Below are positions 61,829 through 64,000 of a stretch of DNA of 64,000 nucleotides, one piece after another. The translations under genes were made by a program, and so were the position numbers. Source of the stretch: Citrus sinensis (Eukaryota > Streptophyta > Magnoliopsida > Sapindales > Rutaceae); the NCBI RefSeq assembly GCF_022201045.2, contig NC_068559.1:3384501-3448500 (forward strand). Direction: 5' to 3'. Below the pieces are notes generated by a model that worked only from the letters and a program-made list of their open reading frames with translations, did no database searches and had not been told where the DNA came from. Every line of letters starts with the position of its first letter. The stretch's first letter is position 1.

Positions 61829-62273
61829 GGGTTAATTTTGTCCTACATTCAACTGTTTCAACATTTTTCGCCACGCATCTATATGTTTTGAAAATACTCA
61901 CTCCACACCCAATTCTGTTAATTTGACCGTTTATTCTAACGGTCAAAAGATAAATTTGAAAATTCATATCCTAAATATTATTTGATGATGATAAATTAAA
62001 TTTATTTGATAATTTAATTAATGAAATTATTATTAATTGTCTTTAAATAAAATTTTTTAATGTAAACATTAATTATTAAATTAATATTTTATCTCATTTT
62101 ATTTTTCTCTAATTCAAGATAAGGGGTATTTCGGATATTTACTTAAATTTTAAATAGCTCCGTTAAACATAACGGTCAAATTAACGAAATTGGGTGTGAA
62201 GTGAGTATTTTCGAAATATATGAATGCGTGGCAAAAAATGTTGAAACAGTTGGGGGCAGGACAAAATTAACCC
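61829..62273. mobile_element. 445-bp MITE with ~105-bp terminal inverted repeats
   Basis: The left arm (61829 to about 61934) starts GGGTTAATTTTGTCCT and the right arm is its complement, agreeing through AACTGTTTCAACATTTTT, GCCACGCAT, GAAAATACTCACT, CACACCCAATT and GTTAATTTGACCGTT. The flanks TTTTATATA (61820-61828) and GTTTATATA (62274-62282) form a 9-bp target duplication with one mismatch, suggesting the Mutator superfamily. Confidence 0.75.
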
Positions 62274-63244
62274 GTTTATATATTTTTATTCTGGGGCTAA
62301 GGGCATGATAAAAAAGACGCATCATTATCCATTCATTAATTCTTGTATCCTTTTAATTTCATTTTCAATGGCCTTGCCGACACTAATGGAATGACAAAAT
62401 GACCATATATACTTTCACCTGCTGCCGTTAACATTTTATTTTTCCTCCTAAGTTTTGTATGAAAATTGGAAAATTTTGAATTACTTACTAATAGTCTCGT
62501 GGACGACCTTGTTAATCACTATTAAAAATGGCTTTCTTTATTTGTTTTTTTAATGTTTACACCGTTACTATTATTACTTGATATAACGATGATAAAAGTA
62601 GCTTAAAAATAAATTTTAAATATTTTAAGAAAAAATATACTTTATTTAAACTATTAAAAAAAATCACTCACATCATATTAAAGTAAATTGAATCTCTTTT
62701 CACTAAATTTGAGAACAGATGTGAAAACTATCTATTTAAAGGTTCAATTATAGTACAATATGTTATACCTCGCCACTCATAAAATTTTCAATATATTTTT
62801 AAATTTTGAGTAATATTTTTTATTTTCTTTAATTTAATAATAATGTCATATTTACGAACTATTGATTAAACTATTTTTTGTATAAATCAATCAAATATTA
62901 CATGATTAGTTGAATAAAAATAAATTATGTGAGATATGTGATAATTTCATTCAATCACTCATATAATGTTATATTAATTTGTATAAAATAATTTATATAA
63001 TAGAATTTTTAACTGTATCGTTCCTTTGGTTTTTTTTTTTTTATAATTGAAGTCAAATGCATATATAACTTTAACTTTATTGTGTCTACCAACTTGCCAC
63101 AACGACAACATCATTGATATGACGAACACAGACTGTCTGGCTTGGTCCCGTCCTAGTAATACATTGTTTAAAAAAAAAAAGAAAAAAAAGAAAAGAAAAT
63201 AGTAATAATTATTTTATCATCCAATCTCTTTCTTTTCTGTTAAG

Positions 63245-63275
<31 letters not shown>

Positions 63276-63612
63276 TAAAATAATGTGCTTTACTATAAAC
63301 TCCGTCTTCTTGCTCTTCCCCATTTTGGAACTCCGTGCTAAGAATCCACCGAATCATGTAATAATGCAACGCTAATCACGCTCTTTCCACGTGACCACCT
63401 TCCACATCACTCTCTCGTCTTCACTATCTGTACCAAGTTCGAAGAGCGAGGCCTCCAAGAGTCCAAGACCAAGCCATCTCTCTCTCTCTCTCTCTCTCAA
63501 TTCAGTTGCAGAAAATCAAGGGAGCGAGATCTCTCTTACACCATCCATCAATCCATCGCGTCAACGAACTCCAACCACACGCTCCAATCGAATCGATCCA
63601 CGTAGTACGACT
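62274..63612. other. Intergenic DNA and TBC-gene promoter
   Basis: AT-rich, with purine runs (about 63167-63200 and 63243-63279). A CCACGTGA G-box lies near 63388 and a TC-rich leader follows. No gene before 63613. Confidence 0.5.
63477..63498 (+). repeat. (TC)n tract in the presumed 5' UTR
   Basis: About eleven TC units some 115 bp upstream of the predicted start codon of the right-edge gene. Confidence 0.8.
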
Positions 63613-63677
63613 ATGAAGACGGCTGCCTCCAATTCCAATGCCATTAACCACCCTCTCCTTGCTTTCGAACACAAGCG
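63613..63677 (+). CDS. First exon of a probable RabGAP/TBC-domain protein (runs off window)
   Basis: ATG at 63613-63615 opens MKTAASNSNAINHPLLAFEH followed by K and two bases of the next codon; a GT donor follows at 63678. The LLAFEHKR signature at an exon end is how plant TBC-domain Rab GTPase-activating proteins of the At3g55020 type begin, as I recall them, and the position next to PGPS agrees with that gene order. The longer frame starting at 63391 is leader sequence. The rest of the gene lies beyond the window, so the TBC domain itself is not seen. Confidence 0.6.
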
Positions 63678-64000
63678 GTATTATCCTTCTTCTCCTTTCC
63701 CGTACTACCTAGTACCTCCTCTCGCCACGTGTCCTCCCCCTCCTCTTTCTCATTTTTCATTTATTTATCTCCAAAGCATTTATTTTAGTTTTAGCACGCA
63801 GGTCGATCGCTACGTGTTCGTGTCATCCTGTGATGTGATGATTTTGACTGTTTTGACTTTGATTCGTGCTTAATTATTGAAAATTTGCGACAGATTTTGC
63901 GTTTCCGAATTGGATTCGCTTTTTGTAAGTTAAAAAAATAAATTTCAAATGCGTCGATCACGTTGATTTATACGCAACTGTGTTCATATTGATGCATTAT
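63678..64000 (+). other. First intron of the right-edge gene
   Basis: Begins GTATTATCC after the exon ending at 63677 and continues to the window end without a clear acceptor. No other feature. Confidence 0.45.

Noticed and set aside
63391-63612. Upstream extension of the right-edge gene
   Set aside because: The sequence is Ser/Leu low complexity from a TC-rich leader, and the conserved TBC-protein start fits the ATG at 63613.
1-64000. CRISPR arrays, operons or other prokaryotic systems
   Set aside because: All genes are intron-bearing plant genes, and the tandem repeats seen are transposon-associated or simple sequence.

Overview
This is nuclear DNA of a eudicot plant. The genes carry many short GT-AG introns and AT-rich intergenic DNA full of small transposons, and every conserved gene is a plant family. 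Gene content looks like a woody rosid (I suspect Citrus or a relative, but nothing in the window proves it). I find no CRISPR array, operon, tRNA or rRNA gene.

Layout, left to right: a SET-domain protein methyltransferase (+, 1009-12609) whose tenth intron is blown up by a 5.1 kb Ty1/copia retrotransposon lying antisense; an RS2Z-type SR splicing factor (+, 14316-16915); a MAEA/GID9-type LisH-CTLH-RING protein (-, 17993-21258) with a U12-type intron; a 7 kb gene-poor stretch with a candidate small secreted peptide; a long coiled-coil protein (+, 28069-31857); a broken ATS3-like gene (-, 32412-33014); two tandem copies of a nitrilase-like (Nit1) gene (-, 33813-37130 and 39749-43367) separated by a third, partial copy of one of their introns and transposon debris; a clade-D PP2C phosphatase (+, 45938-48616); a plastid-type lambda glutathione transferase (+, 51797-54139); a phosphatidylglycerophosphate synthase (-, 55255-57568); a 6 kb repeat-rich stretch; and the first coding exon of a probable RabGAP/TBC protein (+, from 63613) that runs off the window.

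All complete gene models were built by hand from GT-AG boundaries with the reading phase checked across each junction. The order SET - MAEA - coiled coil - PP2C - GST lambda - PGP synthase - TBC matches, from memory, the Arabidopsis series At3g55080 down to At3g55020, so this is probably an ancient conserved block into which the SR gene, the ATS3 relic and the nitrilase pair are inserted. The genes are independent housekeeping genes, not a functional cluster.

The most unusual structures are a 1.55 kb Mutator-like element (9-bp target duplication, inverted ends) whose body is an eight-copy 139-bp tandem array; the nitrilase duplication, in which one copy has lost its N-terminal targeting extension and carries a hAT insertion absent from the other; the U12 intron; and a tRNA-derived SINE with intact A and B boxes and target duplication. 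I did not find a convincing novel biological system.
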